The notes: generated from the sequence alone by a model not told the origin. Counted from the stretch's first letter, positions 1 to 7,205 are shown. The stretch: DNA of 26,255 bases from an uncultured Dorea sp. (GCF_934294775.1 NZ_CAKRAH010000038.1:1-26255), one strand, 5' to 3'. Made by a program: numbers and translations.

Positions 1-1
1 A

Positions 2-61
2 ATACTTGGACCTATGTTTCCAGCCATTCTATCAAAAGATGTAATTAGCCTTACAGAATGA
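2..61 (+). CDS. 3' end of an unidentified gene (partial)
   Basis: The frame starting at base 2 is open for 19 codons and ends with TGA at 59-61, giving a C-terminus ILGPMFPAILSKDVISLTE. A strong hairpin with a T-run begins directly at the stop, as expected for the end of a plus-strand transcript. The hydrophobic Gly-Pro-Met-Phe-Pro stretch would fit the last segment of a membrane protein, but 19 residues are too few for a family call. The opposite strand is also open here for about 125 nt, so the assignment rests mainly on the terminator position. Confidence 0.4.
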   Translation: MLGPMFPAILSKDVISLTE

Positions 62-127
62 GAATCAAAAATACCGTCTATATCTGATAAACTTGAAATA
101 TCAAATATAGGCGGTATTTTTTGATTC
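61..127 (+). terminator. Long hairpin terminator, probably bidirectional
   Basis: The arms at about 61-82 and 106-127 are nearly perfect inverted repeats (AGAATCAAAAATACCG against CGGTATTTTTTGATTCT). The second arm contains a six-T run. It follows the plus-strand stop at 59-61 and also lies downstream of the minus-strand gene ending at 216, so it may insulate both. Confidence 0.75.
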
Positions 128-215
128 TAAAAATTCTGCTAGTTGTCAAAAAGAGTAAACTCTAAAAATTCACGTCTCTACTACTATTTTTTAATATCCA
201 AACTATGTAAAAACT

Positions 216-590
216 TTAAATATTACGAAGCAGACAAACAATTCCAAACAAACTGTAAGTTTCGAAAATATATAATATTACAGCTCCAATGAATGCCAAA
301 TCAGACATCATAACAGCTCCAAGAAAAATGAAAATAACCACTTTTCCAAGCCAATACAACCAAATATATTTTCTTTTTTTCAAATCTACAATCCATTTTT
401 TCGAATCAATTATCCATAATAAATCAATCATCATTCCTCCTGCCAACGATATCATTGCAGAAAAAATGACATCTTCAGATATGTTTATCATTTTATTTTT
501 TACTAATATAATAAATATCAAGAGAAAGTCATATACTAGTAGCAGAACACCGTTTCTTTTTAATGCTTTTTTACTTTTATGAATATTCAT
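216..590 (-). CDS. Small four-helix membrane protein, possible immunity protein
   Basis: This is a 124-residue protein with a short basic N-terminus (Lys at 5, 7, 8, 11) and about four hydrophobic segments near residues 12-30, 41-61, 75-95 and 98-120. No enzyme motif is visible and I do not recognise the family. It starts 12 nt after the stop of the secreted protein gene upstream and has only a weak A-rich ribosome site, so it is probably translated from the same message. Small multi-helix membrane proteins in this position often protect the producer from a membrane-active peptide (for example SdpI or lantibiotic immunity proteins). That role is inferred only from gene order and topology. Confidence 0.6.
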   Translation of the reverse strand: MNIHKSKKALKRNGVLLLVYDFLLIFIILVKNKMINISEDVIFSAMISLAGGMMIDLLWIIDSKKWIVDLKKRKYIWLYWLGKVVIFIFLGAVMMSDLAFIGAVILYIFETYSLFGIVCLLRNI

Positions 591-602
591 ATTCTTTTTA
601 AT

Positions 603-1250
603 TTATACGGTTATATAACTCGTATAGTCTCCATATTTTATTCCATTATTAGTCGTAAATGACCATATATGTTTATAATTCGTTATTTTTCCAGCCTTCA
701 TCTCATAAATTTTAGATTTTACTCTTCCACCTACACCATTTTGTGCAAAACTTTTCACTGCATTATAGCCAATTTTTCCAATTACTTCTGCCCCTGTCAT
801 ACTTACCATAACTGCTGCAATGACAGCAGCCGCTGCTGCCACCGCTACCCCTCTTTTCCAAGTCACTTTATTATTAATGGTTCCTACATAATTATATTTC
901 GATGCTCTGTTCTGGTAATAGTTCTCATTTTCCACCGACCGATCTATCTCTTCCGTTTTTTCTATCTCTGCTATTTTCTCTCCATTTAAGAGAAATATTC
1001 CTTCCGTTTCATCATACACTAATTTATCCTTTTCTTTTGTTTTTTCATTCGTAATATAGGTTACTTTATCGCCTTTCTCTACTCCATATTCATATCTATA
1101 GTTTATTCCTTCTATCTGCAGTTCTTCTTCTGCTTTTTCTACATATGGATTAGATATATTTTCCAAATTCCTTTCTCCTGCAAATACCGTTGTCCCCATT
1201 AATAGGCTTGAAGATAGTATAGTTGCAATCACTTTTTTATATTTTTTCAT
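603..1250 (-). CDS. Secreted protein with Ala-rich hydrophobic segment, candidate bacteriocin precursor
   Basis: A 215-residue product. I start at the ATG at 1250 because an AGGAGGT site sits 8 bases upstream; the frame remains open for 30 codons further 5' without a ribosome site. Residues 1-24 form a classical signal peptide (MKKYKKV, hydrophobic core, VFA cleavage site). A charged middle region of about 110 residues follows, then a strongly hydrophobic Ala/Val stretch around residues 137-165 (AVAAAAAVIAAVMV) with Gly-rich sequence after it, and a polar aromatic C-terminus ending YTSYITV. A propeptide followed by one hydrophobic segment resembles SdpC and large secreted bacteriocins such as the geobacillin-26 type, but I cannot confirm homology. 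An anchored envelope protein is the main alternative. Confidence 0.6.
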   Translation of the reverse strand: MKKYKKVIATILSSSLLMGTTVFAGERNLENISNPYVEKAEEELQIEGINYRYEYGVEKGDKVTYITNEKTKEKDKLVYDETEGIFLLNGEKIAEIEKTEEIDRSVENENYYQNRASKYNYVGTINNKVTWKRGVAVAAAAAVIAAVMVSMTGAEVIGKIGYNAVKSFAQNGVGGRVKSKIYEMKAGKITNYKHIWSFTTNNGIKYGDYTSYITV

Positions 1251-1402
1251 AAAATGTTTACCTCCTGTGAAATACATATAGTACAAATCGATCTGTTTAA
1301 CTCTACTATAAAATACGAATCTTATTACTCCTCTTAACAAATCTAAATAATTCTTAATTCACAGATTGACATTTTCCTCAATAACTGATTACCTTCTTAC
1401 AA

Positions 1403-2752
1403 TCATTCCATTCCACTCAGATCCAATTTATACACAAACTGTTCCATCTCTGTATTCTCCAAAAACATAATCATATAGATCGGCATATAGATTCTCTTTT
1501 CATCCACTTCAACATTTCCTTCCGAAAAAATATATGCCTGCCGTATTCCATATTCTTTCGTTCCCAATACATTATTTAGCGCAGAATGTCGCTTATAATC
1601 TTTCCCTGATTTTATTTCCAACGGTGTAATCTCTCCATCAAGCCCTATTACGAAATCAAGCTCTCCCTGTTTCTTGCTGTTAAAGTAAAACTCTTTATGC
1701 CCTTTTGCAAGCAGCTCCTGTGCAACAACATTTTCGAAAAGTGCTCCATTATTAATCGATTGTTCTTTATTTAAGATTGCTATCTTAACCTGATTAGAGT
1801 AACAACTGGTAAGAAGTCCCACATCTGAAAAGAACAGCTTAAATAAATTACGGTTCTCGCTCATAACCAGTGGAAGTTTGAGTTCACTTATATTGTATAC
1901 CGTGATTGCCACTCCTGCATCTTTCAACCACAAAAAGTCATTTTCCACTCTGTCATAACTGATTCCCTTTCCAATACTATTCAACTGAAACCGTTTATTC
2001 TTCTGATCCAGTTGGCCCGGCATTGCATCATAGATTTCCTGCAATTTTAATTTATATCTGATCTCATATTTCGAAAAGTCTTTCTTATATAACCGGATTA
2101 TTTTTTCATGAACCTCTGCCACCCTGGCTAAATCATTTGTCTTAATATAGGTATCCACTGCTTCCGGCATTCCACCTATGATCAGATATAAATAAAATAC
2201 ATCCAGCATTTTAGAATGGATAAATGAATCTACAGGCATTCTGTTCATATAGCATTCCTTTATTGAACAAATGACATTATCCGAAATTCCAACTGCTGTT
2301 GCAAACTCCTGGAATTCTAATGGATACATATCGTATATACTCATATATCCAACAGGTGCTGAACACAAATCATTTAACTCCACCCCCAGAAGCGAACCAC
2401 TCATTATATATCTGTAGCTTCCCTCTTCGACGAGAAATTTAATTCGGGTTACTATATCTTTAAACTCCTGAATCTCATCCAGAAAAATAATCGTCTTTCC
2501 CTTTTCTAATTTTTTCGAAGAAACAAGGCTTAATCTCATCAACAAATCATCTGCATCTTTTGCCCCTGCAAATAATTCTACCAGTTCTGGCTGCTCAATA
2601 AAATTTAATTCAATATACGGCATTTTACTTTTTTCCAGGCATTCTCTAATGAGATAAGTTTTTCCAATCTGTCTCGCTCCCGTAATCAGTAGCGCATCAT
2701 TTCCTCTGGCAATCCAATTTTTAACTTTTTTTTCGGCTTTTCTTTCTATCAT
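1403..2752 (-). CDS. AAA+ ATPase with DUF4143 domain
   Basis: A 449-residue protein of normal length for the family. Near the N-terminus it has a Walker A motif (GARQIGKTY, residues about 21-29) and, about 70 residues later, a Walker B motif (TIIFLDEIQE), followed by a sensor-like MSGSLLG. The C-terminal third carries the DUF4143 nuclease-like fold with LDFVIGLDGEITPLEIKSGK, a D...ExK pattern of the PD-(D/E)XK superfamily. The ATG at 2752 has a GGAG site upstream. These cytoplasmic proteins are common, often multicopy and strain-variable in Firmicutes and Bacteroidetes; their cellular role is unknown. The gene stands alone, with a strong promoter at 2806-2834 embedded in a repeat array. Confidence 0.9.
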   Translation of the reverse strand: MIERKAEKKVKNWIARGNDALLITGARQIGKTYLIRECLEKSKMPYIELNFIEQPELVELFAGAKDADDLLMRLSLVSSKKLEKGKTIIFLDEIQEFKDIVTRIKFLVEEGSYRYIMSGSLLGVELNDLCSAPVGYMSIYDMYPLEFQEFATAVGISDNVICSIKECYMNRMPVDSFIHSKMLDVFYLYLIIGGMPEAVDTYIKTNDLARVAEVHEKIIRLYKKDFSKYEIRYKLKLQEIYDAMPGQLDQKNKRFQLNSIGKGISYDRVENDFLWLKDAGVAITVYNISELKLPLVMSENRNLFKLFFSDVGLLTSCYSNQVKIAILNKEQSINNGALFENVVAQELLAKGHKEFYFNSKKQGELDFVIGLDGEITPLEIKSGKDYKRHSALNNVLGTKEYGIRQAYIFSEGNVEVDEKRIYMPIYMIMFLENTEMEQFVYKLDLSGME

Positions 2753-2805
2753 AACTTCATCTCCGCTCTTTTCTTACAATTTTATCATATTCACCCTTTT
2801 CTTTT

Positions 2806-2834
2806 ATCATACATCTGTTTCGCAACTTTTCCAA
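2806..2834 (-). promoter_or_regulatory. Promoter of the DUF4143 ATPase gene
   Basis: On the minus strand TTGGAA (2834-2829) and TATGAT (2811-2806) are separated by exactly 17 bp, about 50 bp before the start codon. The -35 box is part of the most promoter-proximal unit of the 32-bp repeat array. Confidence 0.65.
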
Positions 2835-2937
2835 CCCATTTTTCTTTGTTTATGTGATTTTTCCAACCTGTTTTTCTTTATTTTTGTGATTTTTCCAACC
2901 GCTTTTTAGTCTTTTTTGTGATTTTTCCAACTTTTCT
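2822..2937 (-). repeat. Tandem 32-bp repeat array overlapping a promoter
   Basis: The core (plus strand GTGATTTTTCCAACC, minus strand GGTTGGAAAAATCAC) begins at 2854, 2886 and 2918 with an exact 32-bp period. A diverged copy begins at 2822 (GCAACTTTTCCAACC), and the fourth unit is incomplete. Between cores the sequence is T-rich and less conserved. Thirty-two bp is close to three helical turns, so the cores face the same side of the DNA. I see no protein coding here. Confidence 0.8.
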
Positions 2938-2993
2938 TATATTTTTAACTCTAAATAATCATCTACCGTCAGCTACTTATAAACGCATGGCCC

Positions 2994-3036
2994 AAAAAAG
3001 ATTATCCGGATACTGCCCTTTCTCCAGATAATCTTT
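2994..3036 (-). terminator. Terminator after the purine permease remnant
   Basis: On the minus strand AAAGATTATCTGGA pairs with TCCGGATAATCTTT with one mismatch and a 12-nt loop, followed by a T-run. It is the original terminator of the permease gene and has survived the loss of most of that gene. Confidence 0.8.
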
Positions 3037-3052
3037 CTATATAATCTCTATT

Positions 3053-3345
3053 TTATTTTTCTTGCTCCACCTTCGCCTTCTTCGGCAAAAACAGACTCAA
3101 AAGCAATGATACCACGAACACGCCTGCCACTGCATTTCCATTAAATACATCTCCTACCGCACTTGGGAATGCTGCAAAGAAGTTCCCGGATGTCTGTGTC
3201 AGACCAACTCCGATACTGAATGACAGCGATACGATGATCATCGTTCTGTCATCGAATTTGCACTCTTTCAGCATCTTGATTCCTTCATACATGATCGATC
3301 CAAACATCATAACCGTACATCCGCCAAGCACTGCCTGTGGAAGTG
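3053..3345 (-). pseudogene. C-terminal remnant of an NCS2 xanthine/uracil permease
   Basis: About 97 codons remain. The readable start is in the NCS2 motif LPQAVLGGCTVMMFGSIMYEGIKML, continues through TMIIVSLSFSIGVGLTQ and a last helix (VAGVFVVSLLLSLFLP), and ends in a charged tail. Intact NCS2 permeases are about 430-460 residues with 14 helices, so about three quarters of the gene is missing. There is no ribosome site or plausible start at the new 5' end, where the sequence joins an unrelated Rpn-type gene at about 3345. The fragment keeps its own terminator. It cannot make a working transporter. Confidence 0.85.
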
Positions 3346-3846
3346 AATTTTAATTCCAGATCTGGATCTTTTGTTGGCTTCTCATAAGCCGAAGATAACC
3401 GGAATTCACTGTAATCTTCTACTTCTTGAGTCCCATTATAAAATACAATGAATCTTGGTGTTGGTATCTTTTGTATTGCGGTTGAATATAGAGATTTCTT
3501 AACAACTAATTTTTGATATTCTTCCGCAACATAGCATAAATTTCTGAGTGGTATATTAGAGATTGTACGTTGACTGATGCTCATACAGATATAAATTCAT
3601 ATCCATAATAAACGCCAAATCATTCTTCATTCCCATATAGATTGCATTTTCTAATGTAACTATCTGCAGTTCATCCGGATTCTTGTAATCTTTTCCATTT
3701 ACTGCATTATACAATGACAGTAAATTTTCTTTATCATGATACAACATTCTAAAAATCGTATCTTTATACACTCGTTTTGCCTTTAGTTGACGATCATTTA
3801 CCTGATACTTTTTGTTATGTCTCTTCTGACTCTTTCTTCTCGCCAT
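3346..3846 (-). pseudogene. Frameshifted, truncated Rpn-type (PD-(D/E)XK) nuclease/transposase-family gene
   Basis: The ATG at 3846 follows an AGGAGG site. The first frame gives MARRKSQKRH, then KDTIFRMLYHDKENLLSLYNAVNGKDY and NDLAFIMDMNLYLYEHQS, with the D...ExQ nuclease pattern typical of Rpn-like PD-(D/E)XK proteins, and stops at about 3556. The next frame continues the family sequence (NIPLRNLCYVAEEYQKLV, IPTPRFIVFYNG, LSSAYEKPTKDPDLELK) after a one-base insertion near 3566-3575. Homology ends at about 3346, where the 3' end of a permease gene begins in another frame. Intact relatives are about 300 residues, so the C-terminal part is lost. Confidence 0.8.
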
Positions 3847-4058
3847 ATTCAGTTTCCTCCTATATGCAGGAGGATATCTTACTTACACTTTCAGTCATCT
3901 CCTGCCCTTTACAATTGATTGGTATAAAAAGCATAGATTTCCGAAATGTAATTAGAATATAGATGGTATATATGGGTTCTATACCTCAGATTTCTCTTGA
4001 AATATACTTTGGTATAGATTAATATATAAATAAACATTTTACAATACCTTTTATAATA

Positions 4059-4301
4059 CTACCCAACAAAAAAATTCAACTTCGTCTCATCAAACTCAAT
4101 TTTCTGCCCCTTACTTTCAAAATATTCCTCCACAACCTGATACATCTCCTCATACCGTCCTTCACAAGCACAGTTTCCTAACGGTTCGATCCAGCAGGAC
4201 TGTTTTCCACAGGCATCTCTCAAGTGAACCTTAAAATTCAGCCCTTTCTCCTCCAGCAATCCATTCACTTCAATAACCTCATTAAATGTAATATAATTCA
4301 T
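4059..4301 (-). CDS. Small RDAC-type protein
   Basis: An 80-residue soluble protein. The motif VHLRDACGKQSCWIEPLG is characteristic of a small family that I recall from databases as 'RDAC family protein'; no function is established. It contains four cysteines (in RDACGKQSC and NCACEG), which would allow metal binding or redox chemistry. The C-terminal half (YEEMYQVVEEYFESKGQKIEFDE) looks like a helix and strand. The ATG is preceded by GGAGGAGA, which lies within the last codons of the upstream membrane protein gene 5 nt away, so the two genes are co-transcribed and probably translationally coupled. Confidence 0.75.
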   Translation of the reverse strand: MNYITFNEVIEVNGLLEEKGLNFKVHLRDACGKQSCWIEPLGNCACEGRYEEMYQVVEEYFESKGQKIEFDETKLNFFVG

Positions 4302-4306
4302 ATCTG

Positions 4307-4975
4307 CTATCTCCTCCAGTTCTTTCCACTATAGTATCCGGCTGCATTGAATACCGTTGCGAATACATTAATCATCTTGTTCGATGTATACACTGCATGA
4401 TACCGGTTATATTTTCCCCAGTCTGCATTCGCCAGTGTCCATGTTCCGGATACTGCCCCCAGAAGTAACAATGTCAAATGCACTTTCATATTCGCCGAAC
4501 ATGTTCCTATGATCAGCAGACCTACCACAGCTGCAAGTGAAATCAGCCCGACATAAAGATGTGTTTCGATATAATCCTTCGGGAGCAGCCATATAGATAT
4601 CGCACTTAAGATCGTTCCTGCAATGAAAAAGCATGCAATCTCATTGTTCATCTCATCCCTGCTTAATTTCTTCTGTACAATGTCCTCTTTCAAAAGAATT
4701 GCCAGACGTACCTGCCACTCTTCTTTTTCTTCCTCAATCTCAAGCTGATCGATCGATGTAATATCAAGCTTACTTTTCAATGCTTTCTGGCAGGTCAGTT
4801 TCGTTTCCTTTAATGTACGTTCTTCTTTTTCGATTTCATCCAGTCTGCGGGATAAAGCTTCCTGCAAGGTCAGTCTGTTTTCGTAGATTTCTTTGATCTC
4901 CTGTACCGGAATATCGATCAGACACAACTTTTTAATTTCTTTCTTCAAGCTTTCCCGTATCTTCCATACTCTCAC
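4307..4975 (-). CDS. Coiled-coil membrane protein of unknown function
   Basis: The N-terminal half is a charged helical region (IKEIYENRLTLQEALSRRLDEIEKEERTLKETK). About four hydrophobic segments follow (CFFIAGTILSAISIWLL, LYVGLISLAAVVGLLIIG, MKVHLTLLLLGAVSG, MINVFATVFNAAGYY). The open frame extends to a TTG at 5038, but that codon lies inside a promoter, so it cannot be the start. In-frame options are GTG at 4975 (used here). A better initiation site is an ATG at 4967 with AAGGTGA upstream, but it is in another frame and would join this one only if one A were absent near 4935-4950, giving MEDTGKLEEEIKKLC. I do not recognise the family. It forms an operon with the RDAC-type gene. Confidence 0.7.
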   Translation of the reverse strand: MRVWKIRESLKKEIKKLCLIDIPVQEIKEIYENRLTLQEALSRRLDEIEKEERTLKETKLTCQKALKSKLDITSIDQLEIEEEKEEWQVRLAILLKEDIVQKKLSRDEMNNEIACFFIAGTILSAISIWLLPKDYIETHLYVGLISLAAVVGLLIIGTCSANMKVHLTLLLLGAVSGTWTLANADWGKYNRYHAVYTSNKMINVFATVFNAAGYYSGKNWRR

Positions 4976-5023
4976 CTTCCCCTGTTCCGGATATCTGTAT
5001 CCTTCTCTCTTTTTGTTAAGGTG

Positions 5024-5054
5024 ATTATATTCCTTCAAGCCGCTTGAAGGTCAA
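5024..5054 (-). promoter_or_regulatory. MerR-type promoter with palindromic operator
   Basis: On the minus strand TTGACC (5054-5049) and TATAAT (5029-5024) are 19 bp apart. The perfect 19-bp palindrome CCTTCAAGCcGCTTGAAGG (5032-5050) lies between and overlaps them. A 19-bp spacer with a central dyad is the hallmark of promoters activated by MerR-family regulators; the arms resemble those of SoxR/CueR-type operators. No MerR gene is present in the window. Confidence 0.7.
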
Positions 5055-5095
5055 GAAATTCACCATATCTTTTCCATTGCTTCTATTTTTTGTCT

Positions 5096-5410
5096 TTATT
5101 CGTATTCCCGCTCGACTTTTTCCTCTGCTATCCGCTCTGTCTCTTCGATTGCTTCCTTATATCCGGTCAGAGCCGCAAATGGTGCAAACTGAGCTGCCCG
5201 GTCTGCTGTCGGCATCAGCGGATGTGTCTCCGATACATGATGCGGAAAGCCCAGGATATCACCATATTTCCGCTGTACTTCCATTACTGATCTCTGCAAT
5301 TTTCCAGAAAATTGTATCCTGTTTTCCTTAGAAATATTTTTTACCGATTCTCTTTCTTGCAGAATCCGTTTTGTTGGAATATTTTCTTTCGAAATATTTT
5401 CCTTTCTCAC
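5096..5410 (-). CDS. YolD-like protein, partner of the Y-family polymerase
   Basis: A 104-residue protein. The conserved part starts near residue 43: KYGDILGFPHHVSETHPLMP, ADRAAQFAPFAALTGYKEAIEET, the diagnostic sequence of YolD-like proteins found next to UmuC/UvrX-type polymerases in Firmicutes. YolD-like proteins are thought to act as accessory subunits, in the position UmuD' holds in proteobacteria. The gene starts with GTG overlapping the polymerase stop (GTGA, 5407-5410), with GGAGG nine bases upstream, so the two are translationally coupled. It shares the SOS promoter of the operon. The first 40 residues are polar and not conserved as far as I can tell. Confidence 0.88.
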   Translation of the reverse strand: MRKENISKENIPTKRILQERESVKNISKENRIQFSGKLQRSVMEVQRKYGDILGFPHHVSETHPLMPTADRAAQFAPFAALTGYKEAIEETERIAEEKVEREYE

Positions 5411-6933
5411 GCTTTATGTCCTCCGATCTGCCGGTTCCGTTCCATCGCAGTTCCATCCTCCTGCAGATTCATTCCTTTTAAGATTGCATTCTTCCCATAT
5501 TTTTTCTTGATATCCAGCATCGCCTTCTGCATCTTCTTTTCCCGTTCCAGCTTCTCATTCTTCTCTTCCTTTTCCTTCTTTGCAGTTCCAAAATCTGTAA
5601 AGAGATTCATCTGTTCATACTGCTGTTCTTCCTGGAGCTCTTTCTCACTGATCACATGATTCGCTGCCATCGTAATCCGGCGGATCAGAAGATCCTGATT
5701 CACAATTTCATGATACAGCTTTACAACCGCCTGTGTCATCAGTCTCGATGAAGAAGTATGCTGCTTCAGATTAGCGGTTCCATGTGCATGTTTCGGCAGC
5801 TTCCTGCCGTACCAGTCGGTCGTGATCTCCCCTACATTTTTCTTCGCTCCTTGTTCCAGATTCTTGATGTCGTATCCGATCGTCAGAACGATTTGATCTG
5901 TCACGAGACATTTATCTACCAGATCCAGCGCCAGCTGGTCGATCATTTCCTTTACCACGATCTTCGTCTGTTCGAAATTATATGGACAATGCAGTACCTG
6001 TCCTGCCCCCATACTGTTATTCTCGGGCTTATACGCCTTCACATCTGCGATCGTGCAAGGCTCCCATCCCCATGCATGATCGATCAGAAGTTCTGCATTG
6101 ATGCCAAACAACCGGTACAGCAGATCTTCATTATAATAATCTCCTGTTTTCCCAAGCGAGCATCTTGCCACATCTCCCATGGTGAATAATCCGACTTCCG
6201 CAAGCTTCTTCGCATACCCCGGGCCCACACGCCAGAAATCCGTGATTGGCTGATGTGCCCACAAAAGCTTTCTATAAGATATTTCTGTAAGTTCTGCAAT
6301 CCTCACCCCATTCTGATCCGGTTCAATATGCTTTGCCACAATATCCATTGCAACTTTACACAGATACAGATTCGTTCCGATTCCGGCAGTTGCCGCAATT
6401 GACGTCTCCTGCTGGATTTCCCGGATGATCTTCCCAGCCAGCTCTCTTGCCGTCATACGGTAAGTATTCAGATAATCGGTCACATCCATGAATACCTCGT
6501 CAATGGAATAGACATGGATATCCTCCGGTGCAACGTATTTCAGATAAATGTTATATATCTCCGTACTGTATTTCATATATAATGCCATCCTCGGAACTGC
6601 TGTGATATAATCCAGTTCCAATTTCGGATGTAGTTTTATTTCTTCATTATCTACGGAAGTTCCTGCAAACTGTTTTCCGGGTGCCATGCAGATTCTTCTT
6701 TTATTCACTTCTTTTACCTTCTGCACGACCTCGAAGAGTCTGGCACGGCCCGGTATCCCGTACGATTTCAAAGAAGGAGACACTGCCAGACAGATGGTCT
6801 TTTCCGTGCGGCTTTTGTCCGCTACTACCAGATTGGTTGTCATCGGATCCAGCTCTCTTTCTTTACATTCTACCGATGCGTAAAATGATTTCAGGTCAAT
6901 TGCGATATAGCTTCGCTGTTCTTTATCCGTCAT
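5407..6933 (-). CDS. Y-family DNA polymerase (UmuC/UvrX type)
   Basis: A 508-residue lesion-bypass polymerase. The catalytic palm is present: YIAIDLKSFYASVE with Asp13, then VYSIDEVFMDVTDY with Asp145 and Glu146. The pyrophosphate-binding region AVSPSLKSYGIPGRARLFE and a helix-hairpin-helix region (WRVGPGYAKKLAEVGLFTMGDVA) also fit. The C-terminal 60 residues are charged and helical; a QMNLF motif near residue 453 is a likely beta-clamp binding motif. It synthesises DNA across damage at the cost of mutations and probably works with the YolD-like protein encoded immediately downstream. The start ATG has AAAGGAGA 13 bases upstream, a somewhat long spacing. It differs from DinB by length and by the YolD partner. 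Confidence 0.92.
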   Translation of the reverse strand: MTDKEQRSYIAIDLKSFYASVECKERELDPMTTNLVVADKSRTEKTICLAVSPSLKSYGIPGRARLFEVVQKVKEVNKRRICMAPGKQFAGTSVDNEEIKLHPKLELDYITAVPRMALYMKYSTEIYNIYLKYVAPEDIHVYSIDEVFMDVTDYLNTYRMTARELAGKIIREIQQETSIAATAGIGTNLYLCKVAMDIVAKHIEPDQNGVRIAELTEISYRKLLWAHQPITDFWRVGPGYAKKLAEVGLFTMGDVARCSLGKTGDYYNEDLLYRLFGINAELLIDHAWGWEPCTIADVKAYKPENNSMGAGQVLHCPYNFEQTKIVVKEMIDQLALDLVDKCLVTDQIVLTIGYDIKNLEQGAKKNVGEITTDWYGRKLPKHAHGTANLKQHTSSSRLMTQAVVKLYHEIVNQDLLIRRITMAANHVISEKELQEEQQYEQMNLFTDFGTAKKEKEEKNEKLEREKKMQKAMLDIKKKYGKNAILKGMNLQEDGTAMERNRQIGGHKA

Positions 6934-6983
6934 GCGTATTATGTGTCTCCTTTCATCATGTTCAATCCACTTCGGTCCATTCC

Positions 6984-7026
6984 GAATGTATGTTCTTATT
7001 ATAACAATATTCCTATTTCTCTACAA
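6984..7026 (-). promoter_or_regulatory. SOS promoter with LexA box for the polymerase-YolD operon
   Basis: On the minus strand TTGTAG (7026-7021) and a perfect TATAAT (7003-6998) are 17 bp apart. Two bases beyond the -10 lies GAACATACATTC (6995-6984), one mismatch from the Gram-positive LexA consensus GAACnnnnGTTC. The box covers the expected transcription start, as in B. subtilis SOS genes. Confidence 0.8.
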
Positions 7027-7058
7027 GCATTTTCCACAAGCCCTCTACAATGCCAAAC

Positions 7059-7096
7059 GCAGCTTCTTTCAAACACATAGCGATACAAAAGACTCT
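7059..7096 (-). repeat. 38-bp imperfect intergenic repeat, copy 1
   Basis: GCAGCTTCTTTC begins a 38-base stretch that matches 8276-8313 at 32 of 38 positions in the same orientation. It lies between the polymerase promoter and the terminator of the next gene, in non-coding sequence. Confidence 0.55.
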
Positions 7097-7132
7097 TCCG
7101 CTGGCATCTTCTCTTGTATACTTTCATATGTC

Positions 7133-7193
7133 AAAAATACGGTCGGCAATATATTCTTACTCATAATCTCAGAATATATGCCGACCGCATTTT
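7133..7193 (-). terminator. Terminator of the 7206-8210 gene
   Basis: A long stem pairs AAAAATACGGTCGGC with GCCGACCGCATTTT and continues through AATATATTCT/AGAATATAT, with a 13-nt loop. On the minus strand it ends in a T-run, 12 bases after the gene's stop. Confidence 0.8.
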
Positions 7194-7205
7194 CTATCTG
7201 TCAAA

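Noticed and set aside
289..582. Plus-strand open frames in the left region and opposite the transporters
   Set aside because: They are antisense to genes with clear ribosome sites and hydrophobic or family signatures, and show no recognisable domains of their own.
1251..1340. Thirty-residue N-terminal extension of the secreted protein
   Set aside because: It lacks a ribosome site and would bury the signal peptide; AGGAGGT upstream of the ATG at 1250 fixes the start.
2822..2937. Possible CRISPR array
   Set aside because: The 32-bp units are directly tandem with a conserved half and T-rich half; there are no unique spacers between full repeats, only about 3.5 units, and no cas genes. The last unit is part of a promoter.
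4976..5038. TTG start for the 4307 membrane protein
   Set aside because: The TTG and the next codons overlap the TATAAT box, so they would not be transcribed from this promoter, and there is no ribosome site.
5032..5050. Hairpin as terminator of the polymerase-YolD operon
   Set aside because: The palindrome has no T-run, and it sits exactly between a -35 and a -10 with a 19-bp spacer, which explains it better as an operator.
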